A stretch of DNA of 64,000 bases, taken from assembly GCF_000003855.2 (NCBI RefSeq), contig NW_003101682.1:4744594-4808593 (forward strand), given 5' to 3'. Origin of the DNA: Blastomyces gilchristii SLH14081. Taxonomy: Eukaryota > Ascomycota > Eurotiomycetes > Onygenales > Ajellomycetaceae. Positions 23,401 to 37,196 of this stretch are shown here, one piece after another (positions within the stretch are counted from its first letter, which is position 1; each line of letters opens with the position of its first letter). The notes under the pieces were generated by a model. The model saw nothing but the letters and a program-made list of their open reading frames with translations, searched no databases and was not told where the DNA came from. Both the position numbers and the translations under genes were made by a program.

Positions 23401-25128
23401 TCTTGTCAGAAGACATCTAGATATTCATGATATTATTAAGAGAGTTTCATACAAGAATCTGTTATTATAATACAGAATAACTTTTCTAGAGTCTTTTTAA
23501 TATTGATCAGACTGACAGAGTAGATTGCTACATGATTCTGCTATCAGTAATCTTGTCAGTGATTCTGTCAGTGACTTCTTTTTCAGAGTATTTTATATGC
23601 ATTGACAGAGATCTGTGTCAGATTCATGATTTTGTGAATATTATCTTTATGAATTCTATCATTGTTAGAGAATATTAAGCTTCTATTTCAAGTGTTCAGC
23701 AAGATGCCTTATTCAGATAGTCAGATAAGTTCTAATATAAGATTATAATTGAGATTATCAACTTCATATACATAGACATCTTTGTGCTGATGTTCTTTAA
23801 CATCTATGTTTAGTTTCATCATGTAACAGATGCAAACATTCTTTGAACTGTCAAATTCAGCAAGAAGTCAGGATTTTGATAAGAAGATACACTGAAGATT
23901 GTAATATCTTACAACTGAAGGTTTAATCATTGCATAATAACATAGATCACTGTCTATCATGGCTTTCATATTATATATATTATCTATCACAGTAGATACA
24001 AGAATTGCATTCATTGTCATTTTCTCTTTAAATTATTGTTATCTGATCTCTTCAAGCTCCTGCTTACAAATTTGAACAGAAGCTAATGTTTTCCCTGTTT
24101 CATTAGAACATTTTCATAGTTATCTTCTGAATCTTTCTCTAATGCAATGTAGTTGATATGAACTGCTGACATTGATCTTTCTTTTGAATAAGGAGATATA
24201 TAGGCTGATCAGTAGTTGAAAGTGATATGTTCTGATCAGTTACAGTTGATACACACTTCTTGTTGATATTGATCAGTGACTTCTTCAGAGATGATCTCAG
24301 AAACTCAGAAGACTGTTTAAACAGTGAAGACTCTTGCTTATGTATAGATATTTGAGTCTACTGAGTTCATAGCATCTGCATCATTGTTATTATTTCTCAG
24401 CACAGGTATATGAGTAACTGAGTTATTTCTCAGTACAGATGTATGAATGTAATATCTTCTATCACTGTTCTGTATACTCTTGAGCTTGGTGAGACAGTCA
24501 TTCAATGTTCAGAGTTATATACAGAAACCTTTATAAGTCTGGTCTTTGTCTACACTTATAAGAGTCTGTAAGAGTTTGACAGTTAATGTCTTCTTGAGCA
24601 TACTAATCTTCATTTGATTCTCTCGAGATTGATCATCTGCTTCTAGAATCTTATTATTAAAGTCAGAAATAAATATTGTGAGAGAAGTGTTTCTCTGTTG
24701 AGCACTCTGTAATCAATCTAATGCTTTCTGTTACATGGCAGTATCTCAGAACAGAATATCAAGATATTTGATAATATTATCAGGCATTTGCAATACTGAT
24801 TCACATGCTTTCATTCATGAATGAAACTTCTGTTTTGCGCAATTCTTCAATCATGCATTGATATATCAATCTTGATTGATTAATGAACTGATGACATCTT
24901 CATCTACACTCAGTTTCACAAGCATTTTCATTCTTCATGATGAGTAGAGAGTGAGATTGAAAGTTTTGAAATATGCAGAAGTATCTAAGTGTTCTTTCAG
25001 TGCTTTTATATTAGATTCTATCAGTATTGAAATTGTCTGTGCAGAGATTTCTTGTTGAGATAATCATTGAATTTCTTCATATTGATGATATTGAGTTGTA
25101 TACATATCCGGTATTTATTGTTGTTGTA
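20440..25128 (-). mobile_element. Gy2 internal region (hybrid of copies 3 and 1), chromodomain Gypsy element
   Basis: This is the body of a Ty3/Gypsy element on the minus strand, interrupted upstream of gag by LINE-A (target-site duplication ATTGTTGTTGTA at 25117-25128 and 47989-48000). It continues at 48001-48379 and reaches an LTR at 48380. The left LTR belongs to copy 3 and the right LTR to copy 1, so the body probably arose by recombination between the two nested copies. Confidence 0.8.
20495..25105 (-). pseudogene. Gy2 gag-pol remnant (copies 3/1)
   Basis: Gag starts at ATG 25103-25105 (MYTTQYHQYEEIQ). A zinc knuckle lies near 24230-24290. Reverse transcriptase is clear at about 22800-23240: AAYILFVKK, KLDVITVFYKICITEGEE, and the catalytic box as VCLDNTLIFT for YLDDxLIFT. 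RNase H (about 22140-22450) reads ETVIEADFSDYV and [20 protein letters not shown]. Integrase follows at about 20950-21700. The GPY module is near 20650-20850 and a chromodomain-like EDILNKRF...YLVK(W)VSYNH lies near 20500-20620. Stops, mostly TGA at Trp codons, break all parts. Confidence 0.88.
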
Positions 25129-25192
25129 TTATTATTATTATTATTATTATTCTTCAATTATAGATGTATGCAGTCAGAGACTATGACATCTA

Positions 25193-25215
25193 CCTGAGAA
25201 CTTTTAGTTCTCAGG
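25193..25215 (-). other. LINE-A 3' hairpin
   Basis: A perfect 9-bp stem (CCTGAGAAC / GTTCTCAGG) with a 5-nt loop lies about 50 nt before the terminal TAA-type repeat. The same hairpin is found in LINE-B and LINE-C. LINEs of the stringent type use such a 3' stem-loop as the recognition site for their own reverse transcriptase; that role is inferred here. Confidence 0.75.
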
Positions 25216-26032
25216 GTTTTTCCTATATCTGTAAAGTTAACTATTATACATTCATCAATTTCAGATATGCAAAATCTGAAAATTCCAGCCCAGAATACAA
25301 AAACTGTTTACAACTTGCAGTGTTTTAACATCTTCTGATACTTTGAAATCATTTGACAATATCATGACAAAAGAAAAGAGAACACAGTCTTAAAGATAGA
25401 CATATTACATAGAATAGAAAGGAATTGAAAGAAAAAGATAAAGTAAAGAGAGACTGTAACAAAACAAATTATTAAAAGATAGTGTATAGCTGTTTTAACA
25501 GACTATATCTGATTGATTTCCTCCTCTTCATATTCAGATATTTCTGAATTTAGTCATTTTCTTGTAGCTGCTTGAGTTTCTGATAGAAAGTCTATTAAGT
25601 ATTTAATTCCTGTCTCAGTTGAGAATAAGAATCTCATATTTAATTGATTTAGATCATACTTCTCTTTCAATCTGGCTCTGAGACTGTTGTATAATGCACA
25701 GTGCATTACAATATGCTCAGGATTTTCATTTGCATTACAGAATGAGCATTCTATTGAGTCAAATCTATCATCAAATCTTTGTATGTAAGATTTGAAATAG
25801 TCATATTCTAGTTTCAGCTGTATTATAGATGAGAATATTTTCTTTTTACATTTAATTGAACAAGATTTCCACTTGGGTTTTGTTTCAAATCTTGAATAAT
25901 GTACACTCTTCTTTTGTTTCTACCAGCTTTCATTTCACTTGTCTAAACAAGATTCATTTATTTTTCTCTTATTATTATTATTATTATTATTCTTCAATTA
26001 TAGATGTATGCAGTCAGAGTCTATGACATCTA

Positions 26033-26055
26033 CCTGAGAACTTTTAGTTCTCAGG
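26033..26055 (-). other. LINE-B 3' hairpin
   Basis: It has the same 9-bp stem and 5-nt loop as in LINE-A, at the same distance from the terminal repeat. Confidence 0.75.
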
Positions 26056-26345
26056 GTTTTTCCTATATCTGTAAAGTTAACTATTATACATGCATCAATT
26101 TCAGATATGCAAAATCAGACAATTCCAGCTCAGAATACAAAAACTGTTTACAAATTGCAGTGTTTTAACATCATCTCATACTTTGAAATCATTTGACAAT
26201 ATTATGACAAAGGAAAAGAGAACACAGTCTTAAAGATAGACACATTAAATAGATAGACAGAAAGAAATTGAAAGAAAAAGATAAAATAAAGAAAGACTGT
26301 AATAAAACAAATTATTAAAAGATAGTATATATCTGTTTTAACAGA

Positions 26346-29300
26346 CTATATCTGGTTGATTTCCTCCTCTTCATATTCAGATAATTCTGAATTTAGCCAT
26401 TTTCTTGTAGCTGCTTGAGTTTCTGATAGAAAGTCTATTAAGTATTTAATTCCTGTCTCAGTTGAGAATAAGAATCTCATATTTAATTGATTTAGATCAT
26501 ACTTCTCTTTCAATCTGGCTCTGAGACTATTGTATAATGCACAGTGTATTACAATATACTCAGGATTCTCATTTATATTGCAGAATGAGCATTCTATTGA
26601 GTCAAATCTATCATCAAATCTTTGTATATAAGATTTGAAATAGCCATGTCCGAGTTTCAGCTGTATTATAGATGAGAATATTTTCTTTTTACATTTAATT
26701 GAACAAGATTTTCACTTGAATTTTGTTTTAAATCTTGAATAATGTATACTCTTCTTTTGTTTCTGCCAGCTTTCATTTCACTTGTCTAAACAAGATTCTT
26801 TTATTTTTCTCTTTATAAAAGATCAGAACATAATTTTTTGAATAGATCTGCTTAATTCTGCACTCTCTTTTACAGCTGAATCAGCCAATTCATTGTCATG
26901 AATATTCATATGAGCAGGAACTCAGTGCAGATGAATTATCAGCTTTGATGTTCTTCTCTTTTGAATTTTCAAAACAGAGTTTAAGATCAGTTCAATATTT
27001 ATTTAATTATTATGAATCTGACTATTTCTAAGTCTTTTTAAAGCAGCTTGACTATCAGAGAATATTTATATCTCTTTCAAACAATTTCCTCTTTTATGAG
27101 ATTTTATTTCAATGAGCTTGAAAGCTTTCACTATTGTAAATAGTTCAGCATCAAAGACTTCATATTCAGAGTGTAGATTTCAGAAATCTGAGATAAAATT
27201 AATATTATCTTCAGTATAAGCAATGCCTGTGTCTAATCTATTCAAGTTCTCATTTTTTAAATCATCTGAATAAATCAGAATAGAGTCTTTTATATTGATT
27301 GTAGAAATTCTCTTTAAATGCTGTTCATATTCTTTCTCTTTTAATAGTTCACTTATTTGTAAGTCTATAAGAGATTCAAGCTTTTCTCTTCAGAGAGATA
27401 ACTTCTCATGATCAACTTTTTCAATATTTAAAGAAGAAAATTGATTTTTAATCAGAGAGCATAGTCTGTACAGTTGAGAAGGCATTTTCTTTAAAGAATT
27501 ATTTTCATTTCAATCAAGAAATCTATTCTAATTCAGTTCATTTCCAGAGTTAATTGATGGAAATGAAGAAGAGACTCTTTCTCTGATTATATGATTTAAG
27601 CTCATCTTTACAACTCTCAGAGTATAGTTCATACAGGCCTTTTCAAATCTAATAGCAGAAGAAGGAATTGAAGCTTCAATTTTCATTGCTTTAATAGAAG
27701 ATGATTTGAATGCTCTCAGAATTCTTCTCAAGACTCTGTTTTACAGACTTTGAAAGAGTTCAGTGAAATTCTCTTGATTATTTCATCAAACTTGCACTTT
27801 ATAATCAGCTACTGATGTAATACAGGCTATATATAACTGTCTCATAGCCTGGAAGAATAGATCTCTCTCTGTATTTGATAGTCTGATTATGTTATTCAAT
27901 AGTCTTTCTGCCTTGACAGTTCTTTGTTGAATGTGATATTTAAAATTCAACTTGAAGTTTAATCATACTTCTAATCATTTGACATTTACACTGGGTTTAA
28001 TCTCTCTATTTAAAAGAGTTAGAGATAGTTCTTTCTCATTGAATCTAGAAAAGAAATGAATTAACTCAGTTTTATTCATATTAAATTGAATTTGATTGAT
28101 ATCTGCTCTAACAAAGATTTTCTTTACAGCTTCTTCAATTACTTTCAAATTCTCTTTGATAGTTTTTGAGCTGTAGACTAGACCAATATCATTCATATAA
28201 CTCAGAGATTACACTATTCTCATATTTCTATTTTTGAATAGATATACAGTGTATATTGCAAATAAAATAAGTGAGATTGAAGATCTCTATGATACTTCTA
28301 TTTTTATCTCATTCTTATCTTATTTTATTTCATCAAAGAAGAGTTGTATACTTCTTTTAGATATAAAACAGTTAACTCATTTTATTAGAGAAAGTAGCAG
28401 TTTTAATATCTTCAATGGCTGAATTAACTTTGACTTTGAAACATGATCAAATACTTCTTTTATATCAATAAAAACTGCAGTTGAGACTAGACTCTCATGC
28501 TTTGCTATTTGAATATCATGAACAACTGAGAGAACAGTGTCAATTATAGAAGACTGTTTTCTATCTCTCATTTATTCACTGAATAAAAGAGAATCATCTA
28601 TAGAGCTTATAAAAGATAGTTAAGTAGCTATTATCTTTTCTAAAACCTTTTCTAGACAGTTCAATAGAGATATTACTCTATATGACTTAGAAATTGAAGT
28701 TTTTCTATTAGGTTTTATAAGAATCACTTCAGTGACTTCTCTTCAGTATTCAGAATGATATTCATTTTTTAAGAGATTAAAAAAGAGCTCAAAATATTCA
28801 TTCTTTAAGTAGAAATATGTATTTTAAATAATCAAGTGATTAATTGAATCAGGATCTGCAGCAGTTTTAACAGAACTTGAGAAGATAACTGACTCTAATT
28901 CATCTTGTGTAAGATCAGGCCATTCTCAGTCATTTTTATCAATGTAGTTGAGAAGTAATATATTCTCTCTCTCTGAATCTGAATCTGAATCTGATGAGTT
29001 CTGAAAGAGAATTCTCATAAAAGCTTGACATTTTTTCTCAAAAGAGTTTGCTGTATATGATTCATTCTGAAACTCATATTCTAAGGCTGAAAGTTTTGCT
29101 ACACTTCTTGTTTTAGTATAGTTAAAAGCTTTAAAAACTTCCTTTTCTTATGCTTCTTCAAGAAATTTATTTCAGCAGTCTGTTTTAGCTCTTTTAATAT
29201 CTGAAAAATATTCATTTCTGACAGCTTTGAACTCTTTATCAGATATTATATCATTCTTTCAATCTCTTCTAGCAGTAGCTAATTCTTTCCTTTTAGATGA

Positions 29301-30308
29301 GATATTCTCATTTTATCAAGATTTTGAATACTCAGAAGATTTTCTCTTTAAAATATTATCTTTAACACTTGTTAGAATAATAGATGTAATAAGCTTCACT
29401 CTATTCTTAAGCATTTCATTTGAGATATCTTGACCAGAATTTCAATATAGCTCATTCTGTCTTTCAGATTTTAACAGTTTTATGCTTTCTTTAACTGCTT
29501 TTTAATCAGCTTTTTCAAAGTTATACTGATTAGAGAGAAGAGAATTTTCACTCATTTGTTTTTCACTCAGTTAAATATCAAATTGAATAATCTCATGATC
29601 TGATTCTGATGTCTTATTTGAATTAATAAACCAGTTTATAAGTCTTCTTTTTATTAGATTTTGTGATATGAAGATTAGATCTATAATAGACTTCTGTTTC
29701 ATGCCTTTTCTAAAGAATGTTTGTTGATTAGACTTATTAATCAAATCTATTGAATGCTCAAAGATTCATTTAATCAGATTATCAGCTCTCACTGCTCTCT
29801 TACATTCTGAATTTCATCAGAGATGATGTGTATTAAAGTCTTCTACAATTATAGAGTTTCTTGATAAAGTAATGTTGAGAAATTCTCTATCAATTGTTCA
29901 GATATTGTTATATTTCTTCAATGACTTTTCATTATAGATATTTATAAGCTGTATAGTATTAAACTTATTTTCTTTATCTATAATATCACTCACCAGAATA
30001 TCAGGGTCAGACATGATATCAAATCTTAGATTAAATTAATATCTTGATCTCTTTCTTTCATAGATCACTACTCTTGACTTTATCTCAGACTTTTGAGGTA
30101 AAAAGCAGTAGTAGCTTGAATGAGAAATGACATATTTTTACTCAGCATCAAAATTCAGCTCCTGAAACAGTATAAAATCAACTTTTTATTCAAATGTAAT
30201 TTGAAGATAAGAATAAATACAATTTGAGTTTCTATTCACATTATTTTGAATAAATATGATTTTTGAAGAGTTTTTAAACTTTTTTTGTTGTTTTTATTAT
30301 ATATTCAT
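26346..30308 (-). pseudogene. LINE-B ORF2 remnant (endonuclease, RT, RNase H)
   Basis: From ATG 30306-30308 to TAG 26346-26348 it is 3963 nt, identical in length to LINE-C ORF2, so it carries no net indel despite many stops. The open stretch 27975-28196 covers the RT thumb (MNDIGLVYSSKTIKENLKVIEE). The residues before it show the catalytic box as YMNDIG instead of YxDDIG. 28377-28571 covers RT motifs with VFIDIKEVFDHVSK. Stops are mostly TGA at Trp sites, with occasional TAG (near 27530). Confidence 0.9.
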
Positions 30309-30331
30309 ACTAAAAGAGAGTAGAGTAGAAT

Positions 30332-31947
30332 CTAATCACTATCATTAGATAGTAGATTATAACTATTCTGAAAAGTAGAAATCTCAACTGCTTGTATTAT
30401 ATCTAGTTTATTATCAGAGTCATTTCTCAATTCTCTAATCTTAACAGAAGTTTGAGAATTCAAATTCTGTTTACATTTAGCTAGAGAATTGAAGTTTGAA
30501 GACTTAGATAGTTAAGAGTTTCTTCTTTTTAAGCTTACAGTTATAAGTTTACTGATTTGACTATTCTCTTCAGTTCTAGATTTACTCTGAGCTTTGTCTT
30601 TTCTTCAGTTCTTTTGAGTTCTTGAAGCAAACATACATTCTTTTGAGCTAGATACATGTTTTTCTTTGCAATTAGAGCATTTAAGCAGAGTATGTTGATA
30701 TATTTCATCTCTTTTTAAGTATATTTCATATTTATGTATACTAGTTTTATAATCTCTGATATAGAATGCACATTTTGAGTCTCTGAAATAGGAGATTGTA
30801 AAGTGTCTATATCTTTGACAGTTTGAACACTGTGTTTGAGCTTTGAGATTCATTCTTGAGTCTTTGTATTCATGAACTCTCATTTTTAAATCTGCTACTC
30901 TTACTTCAGAGATCTTTGACTGTTTAAGTATCTTTGTATATACTAGAACAGAGACATTTCTTTTACTTTATCTGAACTCAATTAAATTTAGTTACACAGG
31001 CTCTTTTCTCAGTTGAATAGAGTTGTATTCTTCTAATTCATTTTTAAGAAGTAGTATTTCTTCTTCACAGTCAAAAATTTCAACTGAAATATTATGAATG
31101 AATTTATCTCACTTTTCATCTCTCTTCAGATAGAATTATTGTGTTTAATAAAGATTCTACTACTGATTTTCAGAGATTCTCATTCTGAATAAGGAATTCT
31201 GCACTGAATTCAGGCATTGTGATCAGAATGATGAAGTTTTCAAAGAAGAATGACTCAATTGAAGCTATAACTAGTTTTTGAACTTTAATATTAGTTATTA
31301 ACTGAGAAAAGAACTGCTGATTGATTTCATTTCTAATTCTGAAAATGAGGTTTGAGTTTAGCTTATTTCTCTGTAATATGTCCTGATTAGAGACTTTGAG
31401 AATAAGTCTTCTATTTCTGAAGATTTGAAGATTTTTCTGTTTTTACATTTTTTTCTTTACTCTTCTATCACTAGAAGTATGAGCAGTATTCTTCTCAGTT
31501 TTCTCAGAATTTTGAGCAGGTTTTGAGATAGCAGATTTAGAGATAGCAGATTTAGAGATAGCAGATTCAGCTGCTTGAGCATATATTTTCTTCTGATTTA
31601 AAGAAGAAGAAGAAGAAGAAGTAGAAAAGAAAGAAGAGTAAACTGAAGAGTCAGTGATTATATTAGAAATTTTCAAAGTTTTTTAAACTATATTTGAAAT
31701 TCTAAGTTTGAACTTGATCACTTTCTGTAGTTGTCTAGTCTGAGTATGAAGAATTAATAGAACTTCTTCATTTATCTCACTCAGACACTGCTTTTTAAGA
31801 ATTTTACTTGCTTTTTCAAGTTTCTGTATTTCAAGAACTGTGTTTCTCTATTTCTTCTTTCTTTCTTCTCTTCAGAATTTCAATCTCAGAAATAGTATTT
31901 GAGAAGGCATCTTTTTCCACATCAACTGAGTGTACTTTTGAACTTAT
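30332..31947 (-). pseudogene. LINE-B ORF1 remnant
   Basis: The start codon is mutated (ATA at 31945-31947, ATG in the other copies), and the frame is 1616 nt instead of 1620, so at least one frameshift is present. Open pieces are 31443-31676 (poly-Ser, then three ISKSA-type repeats) and 30605-30883 (zinc-knuckle region: CSNCQRYRHF..., CSNCKEKH). The C-terminal TAG is at 30332-30334. Confidence 0.82.
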
Positions 31948-32929
31948 TATTCTTACTCAATGAAAAGTTGATCAGACTAATTCAATTGAGATATTTATTA
32001 AACTCTTTTGAATTGAAAAGTTGATCAGACTGTTTCAATTAAGAGGTTTCTAAGTCTGTTTTCAATTGAAAAGTTGATCAGACTGTTTCAAAAGAAGAAT
32101 AACAGACTTTTGTGTATAAAATACCTGATTTTTTTCACAATAGTTCAGTAACTAGATTAGATTTTTAAAGAGAATCTAATAAACTAAAATTGATTTTTAA
32201 GATAAATTAATAAAATCTTTACAATCTCTTTCTTGAAATACAGTGAGAAAAAGTATGATATCAATTGATAGTAAATCAGATAATATGACAGTTTTTGAGA
32301 GAAAAACTGATAAAAAATAAATCAATTTTTTGCAGAGAAATTGATTAAAACTATTCAATTTTATTCTAAATTATTCAATTCTTCTCACACAATAAGTGTG
32401 CAACTCAAATCAGTTAATAAAGAGTGTAAAAAAGAATTAAGTATTAATAAACACGCTCTTCAGTTACTGAGAAAGTAATTCTTACTTAAAAGAATATGAA
32501 ATTATGACAGAAACACTCTGTTTTTATTCTTTGTAAGAATATTATATAAACTCAGAGAAAAACATCTTACTTTTTCAAGAGAAGTAAAAAACTATTTTTA
32601 AAATCTTTTTTTTGTATTAACTGCTGCAGAAGAATGAGATAAAAACTGCTAAGATATACACTACTGTATACTCTCTATCAAGACTTTCTCTTTTCAGAGT
32701 CTTGATATTATAGAGAATATAAGTCTGTTTCTATATAATAATGTAAATATTGTCAGTGAGATGTAGAGAAACTGATTATTTATATCTTAAAATAGAAGAC
32801 TTTGTCAATGATTATATTAATATAGAGTTAATTCTCAAATTCAATAGAAATCTAGTGTTGCTGTTCTCAATCTCTTGCAGAATCTATTGAATATTGAGAT
32901 ATTAAAACTAGATTTAATATATCTCACTG

Positions 32930-33609
32930 TGCAGGGATCAAAGGCTCAGTCAGTCCTTGAGATATACTGATTTTATAGTTGTCATGTCTGCTGATTATGT
33001 ATTGAGTACAGTTGCTGAGGTATCTTTTTGTACTTTTCTGTCGGGGATGGGCCAGATTGAGAGAGGTGATACAAGGGTGAGACTTGGCATTGATGTCTAG
33101 ATACACTGAAGACAGACTGCAGAGATTGCACTTCAGAAGTGGCTGTTGATGATGTGCTTGATATTATCACTGAGGTATCTTTTTGTATTTTTCTGCTGGG
33201 AATGGGCCAGATTAGGAAGGGCGGTATGAGGGTGAGACTTGGCATTAGTGTTTTGGAACATCAAAGATGGACAGGGTTTTCATGGAGGTCACTCCTCAGA
33301 TATCTCCACAACTACAGATCAGGGATCTTTCAAAATTGAGAAGATTGATGCATATGGCTAGGTCTCTTCACCTTACAATTTGTATGGCACTTTGGCCCGG
33401 GGTTGTGGTGTGATAGGGGAGAACAGGGGATAATCCCACACAGGAGCTTCGAACAACGTCCAGTTCATGTTTGGCTGGATAACTCCACCACCACACAGGG
33501 TATGCAGTCGGCGATGGGGTCAGAATGCTCATATGATTGAGGGCTTTTCAATGGATCTATCGGCGGGTTCTTATTTGAAAAATCGAGCGAGTTCGTGGTG
33601 GAGCGGTTG
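32930..33609 (-). other. LINE-B 5' region (CpG-rich, probably promoter/5' UTR)
   Basis: This is a GC-rich stretch at the 5' end that contrasts sharply with the AT-rich body. It aligns with 36629-37196 (LINE-C) and 47280-47988 (LINE-A). Differences from those copies are nearly all C/T or G/A at CpG and CpC. LINE 5' regions normally hold the internal promoter. Open frames here run antisense to the element and are not supported as genes. Confidence 0.65.
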
Positions 33610-36600
33610 TTATTTTTCTCTTTATAAAAGACCAGAACATAATTTTTTAAATAGATCTGCTTAATTCTGCATCCTTTTTTGCAGCTGAATCAGCCAATTC
33701 ATTGTCATGAATATTCATATGAGCAGAAACTCAGTGTAGATGAATTATTAGCTTTAATATTCTTCTCTTTTGAATTTTTAAAACAGAGTTTAAGATCAGT
33801 TCAAGATTCATTTAATCATTATAAATCTGACTATTTCTAAGTCTTTTTAAAGTAGCTTGCTTATTAGAGAATATTCATGTCTCTTTTAAACTATTTTCTC
33901 TTTTATAAGATTTTATTTCAATGAGTTTGAAAGCTTTCACTATTACAAATAGTTCAGCATCAAAGACTTCAGATTCACAGTCTAAATTTCAGAAATCTGA
34001 GATAAAATTGATATTATCTTCTGAATAAGCAATGCCTGTGTCTAATCTATTCAAATTCTCATTTTTTGAGTCATCTGAATAAATCAGAATAGAGTCTTTT
34101 ATATTGATTGTAGAAATTCTCTTCAAATACTGTTCATATTCTTTCTCTTTAGATAGTTCACTTATTTATAAGTCTATAAGAGATTCAAGCTTTTCTCTTC
34201 AAAGAGATAACTTCTCATGATTAACTTTTTCAATATTTAAAGAAGAAAATTGATTTTTAATCAGAGAGCATAGTCTGTACAGTTGAGAAGACATTTTCTT
34301 TGAAGAATTATTTTCATTTCAATCAAGAAATCTATTTCAATTCAGTTTATTTCCAAAGTTAATTAATGAAAATGAAGAAGAGACTCTTTCTCTGATTATA
34401 TGATTTAAGCTTATCTTTATAACTCTCAGAGCATAGTTTATACAGGTCTTTTCAAATCTAATAGCAGAAGAAGGAATTGAAGCTTCAATTTTCATTGCTT
34501 TAATAGAAGATGATTTAAATGCTCTCAGAATTTTTCTCAAGACTCTGTTTTACAGACTTTGAAAGAGTTCAGTGAAATTCCCTTGATTATTTCATCAAAC
34601 TTGAACTTCATAATCAGCTACTGATGTAATACAGGCTGTATATAACTGTCTCATAGCCTGGAAGAATAAATCTCTCTCTGTATTTAATAGTCTGATTATA
34701 TTATTCAATAGTCTTTCTACCTTGACAGTTCTGTGTTAAATGTGATATTTAAAATTCAACTTGAAGTTTAATCATACTTCTAATCATTTGACATTTACTC
34801 TGAGTTTAATCTCTCTATTTAAAAGAGTTAGAGATAGTTATTTCTCATTGAATTTAGAAAGAAAATGAATTAACACAGGTTTATTCATATTAAATTAAAT
34901 TTGATTCATATCTGCTCTAATAAAGATTTTGTTTACAGCTTCTTCAATCACTTTCAAATTCTCTTTGATTGTTTTTGAGCTGTAGACTAGATCAATATCA
35001 TTTATATAACTCAGAGATTACACTATTCTCATATTTCTATTTTTGAATAGATATACAGTGTATATTGCAAATAAAATAAGTGAGATTAAAGATTCTTACA
35101 GTACTTCTATTTTTATCTCAGTCTTGTCTTATTTCATTTCATCAAAGAAAAGTTATATAATTCCTTTAGATATAAAATAGTTAACTCATTTTATTAAAGA
35201 AAGTAGCAGTTTTAATATCTTCAATATCTGAATTAACTTTGACTTTGAAACATGATCAAATGCTTCTTTTATATTAGTAAAAACTACAGTTGAGATCAGA
35301 TCTTCATACTTTGCTATTTAAATATCATGAATAACTGAGAGAACAGTATTAATTATAGAACACTGCTTTCTATCTCTCATGTATTTACTAAATAAAAGAG
35401 AATTACTGATAGAGCTTATAAAAGATAGTTGAGTAGCTATTATCTTTTCTAAAACCTTTCCTAGACAGTTTAATAGAGATATTACTCAATATGACTTAGA
35501 AATTGAAGTTTTTCTATTCAGTTTTATAAGAATCACTTCAGTGACTTCTCTTCAGCATTCAGAATGATATTCATTTTTTAAGAGAGTAAAAAAGAGCTCA
35601 AAATATTCATTCTTTAAGTAGAAGTATGTATTTTGAATAATCAAGTGATTAATTGAATCAGGCTCTGCAGCAGTTTTAATTGAACTTGAGAAGATAGCTG
35701 ACTTTAATTCATCTTGAGTAAGATCAGGCCATTCTCAGTCATTTTCATTAATATAGTTAAGAAGTGATATATTCTCTTTCTCTGAATCTGAATCTGATGA
35801 GTTTTGAAAGAGAGTTCTTATAAAAGCTTGACATTTATTCTTAAAAGAGTTTGCTGTATATAATTTATTCTGAAACTTATATTCTAAGATTGAAAGTTTT
35901 GCTACACTTCTTGTTTTAGTATAGTTAAAAGCTTTAAAAACTTTCTTTTCTTATACTTCTTCAAGAAATTTATTTCAGCAGTATGTTTTAGCTCTTTTAA
36001 TATCTGAAAAATATTCATTTCTGACAGTTTTGAACTCTTTATCAGAAATTATATCATTCTTTCAATCTCTTCTAGCAGTAGTTAATTGTTTTCTTTTAAA
36101 TATGATATTCTCATTTCATCAAGATTTTGAATACTCAGAAGACTTTCTCTTTGAAATATTATCTTTAACACTTACTAGAATAATAGATGTAATGAGCTTC
36201 ACTCTATTCTTAAGTATTTCATCTGAGATATCTTGATCAGAATTTCAATATAGCTCACTCTGTCTTTTAGATTTTACCAGTTTTATACTTTCTTTAACTG
36301 TCTTTCAGTCAGCTTTTTCAAAGTTAAACTGATTAGAGAGAAGAGAGTTTTCACTCATTTATTCTTCACTAAGTTCAATATTGAATTGAATAATCTCATG
36401 ATCTGATTCTGATGTCTCATTTGAATTAATAAACCAGTTTACAAGTCTTTTTTTCATTAGATTTTGAGATATGAAGATTAGATCTATAATAAATTTCTGT
36501 TTCATATCTTTTCTAAAGAATGTTTGTTGATCAGACTTATTAACTAAATCTATTGAATGCTCAAAGATTCATTCAATCAGATTATCAGCACTTACTGCTC

Positions 36601-36628
36601 TTTTACATTCTGAATTTCATCAGAGATG

Positions 36629-37196
36629 CGTAAGGATTACTTCAGTAGCCAGTGCTAACAAAAAACCGCTCCACCACGAACTCGCTCGATTTTTCGAATA
36701 AGAACCCGCCGATAGATCCATCGAAAAGCCCTCGATCATACGAGCATTCTGACCCCATCGCCAACCGCATACCCCGTGTGGTGGTGGAGTTATCCAGCCA
36801 AATGTGAACCCGATGTCGTTCGGAACTCCTGTGTGGGATTATCCCCCATTCTCCCCTACCACACCACAACCCCGGGCCAAATTGCCATACAAATTGTAAG
36901 ATGAAGAGACCTAGCCGTATGCACCAATCTTCTCAATTTTGGAAGATCCCCGATCTGTAGTTGTGGAGATATCTGAGGAGTGACCTCCGCGAAAACCCTG
37001 TCCATCTTTGATGTTCCAAAACACCAACGCCAAGTCCCACCCTCGTACCGCCCTTCCCAATCTGGCCCATCCCCGGCAGAAAAATACAAAAAGATACCTC
37101 GGCGATAATATCAAGCACATAATCAACGGACAACGAGTCAACAGCACATCAACAACTATAAAATCAGTATACCCCAAGATCTGACTGAGCCTTTGA
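36629..37196 (+). other. LINE-C 5' region (CpG-rich, probably promoter/5' UTR)
   Basis: About 570 bp are rich in CpG and CC/GG, ending abruptly at GATCCCTGCACAG. The sequence beyond, up to ORF1, is AT-rich. It is equivalent to 32930-33609 and 47280-47988. Antisense open frames up to 133 codons (best in LINE-A, 47513-47914) exist but overlap in several frames and match no family I know. Confidence 0.65.

Larger units (their letters stand above)
25969..33609 (-). mobile_element. LINE-B: full-length LINE inserted into LINE-A
   Basis: The 7.6 kb copy lies on the minus strand. Its 3' end is a (TTA)n run from 25969 and its 5' end is at 33609, next to GGAGCGGTTG. The target-site duplication TTATTTTTCTC is at 25958-25968 and 33610-33620. 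The 5' region (32930-33609) is CpG-rich; the body is not. Because it lies inside LINE-A it inserted later, and it keeps some Trp codons that LINE-A has lost. Confidence 0.94.

Noticed and set aside
25124..25160. TTA/AAT repeats as independent microsatellites
   Set aside because: They are the 3' tails of the LINEs, at exactly the element ends next to target duplications.
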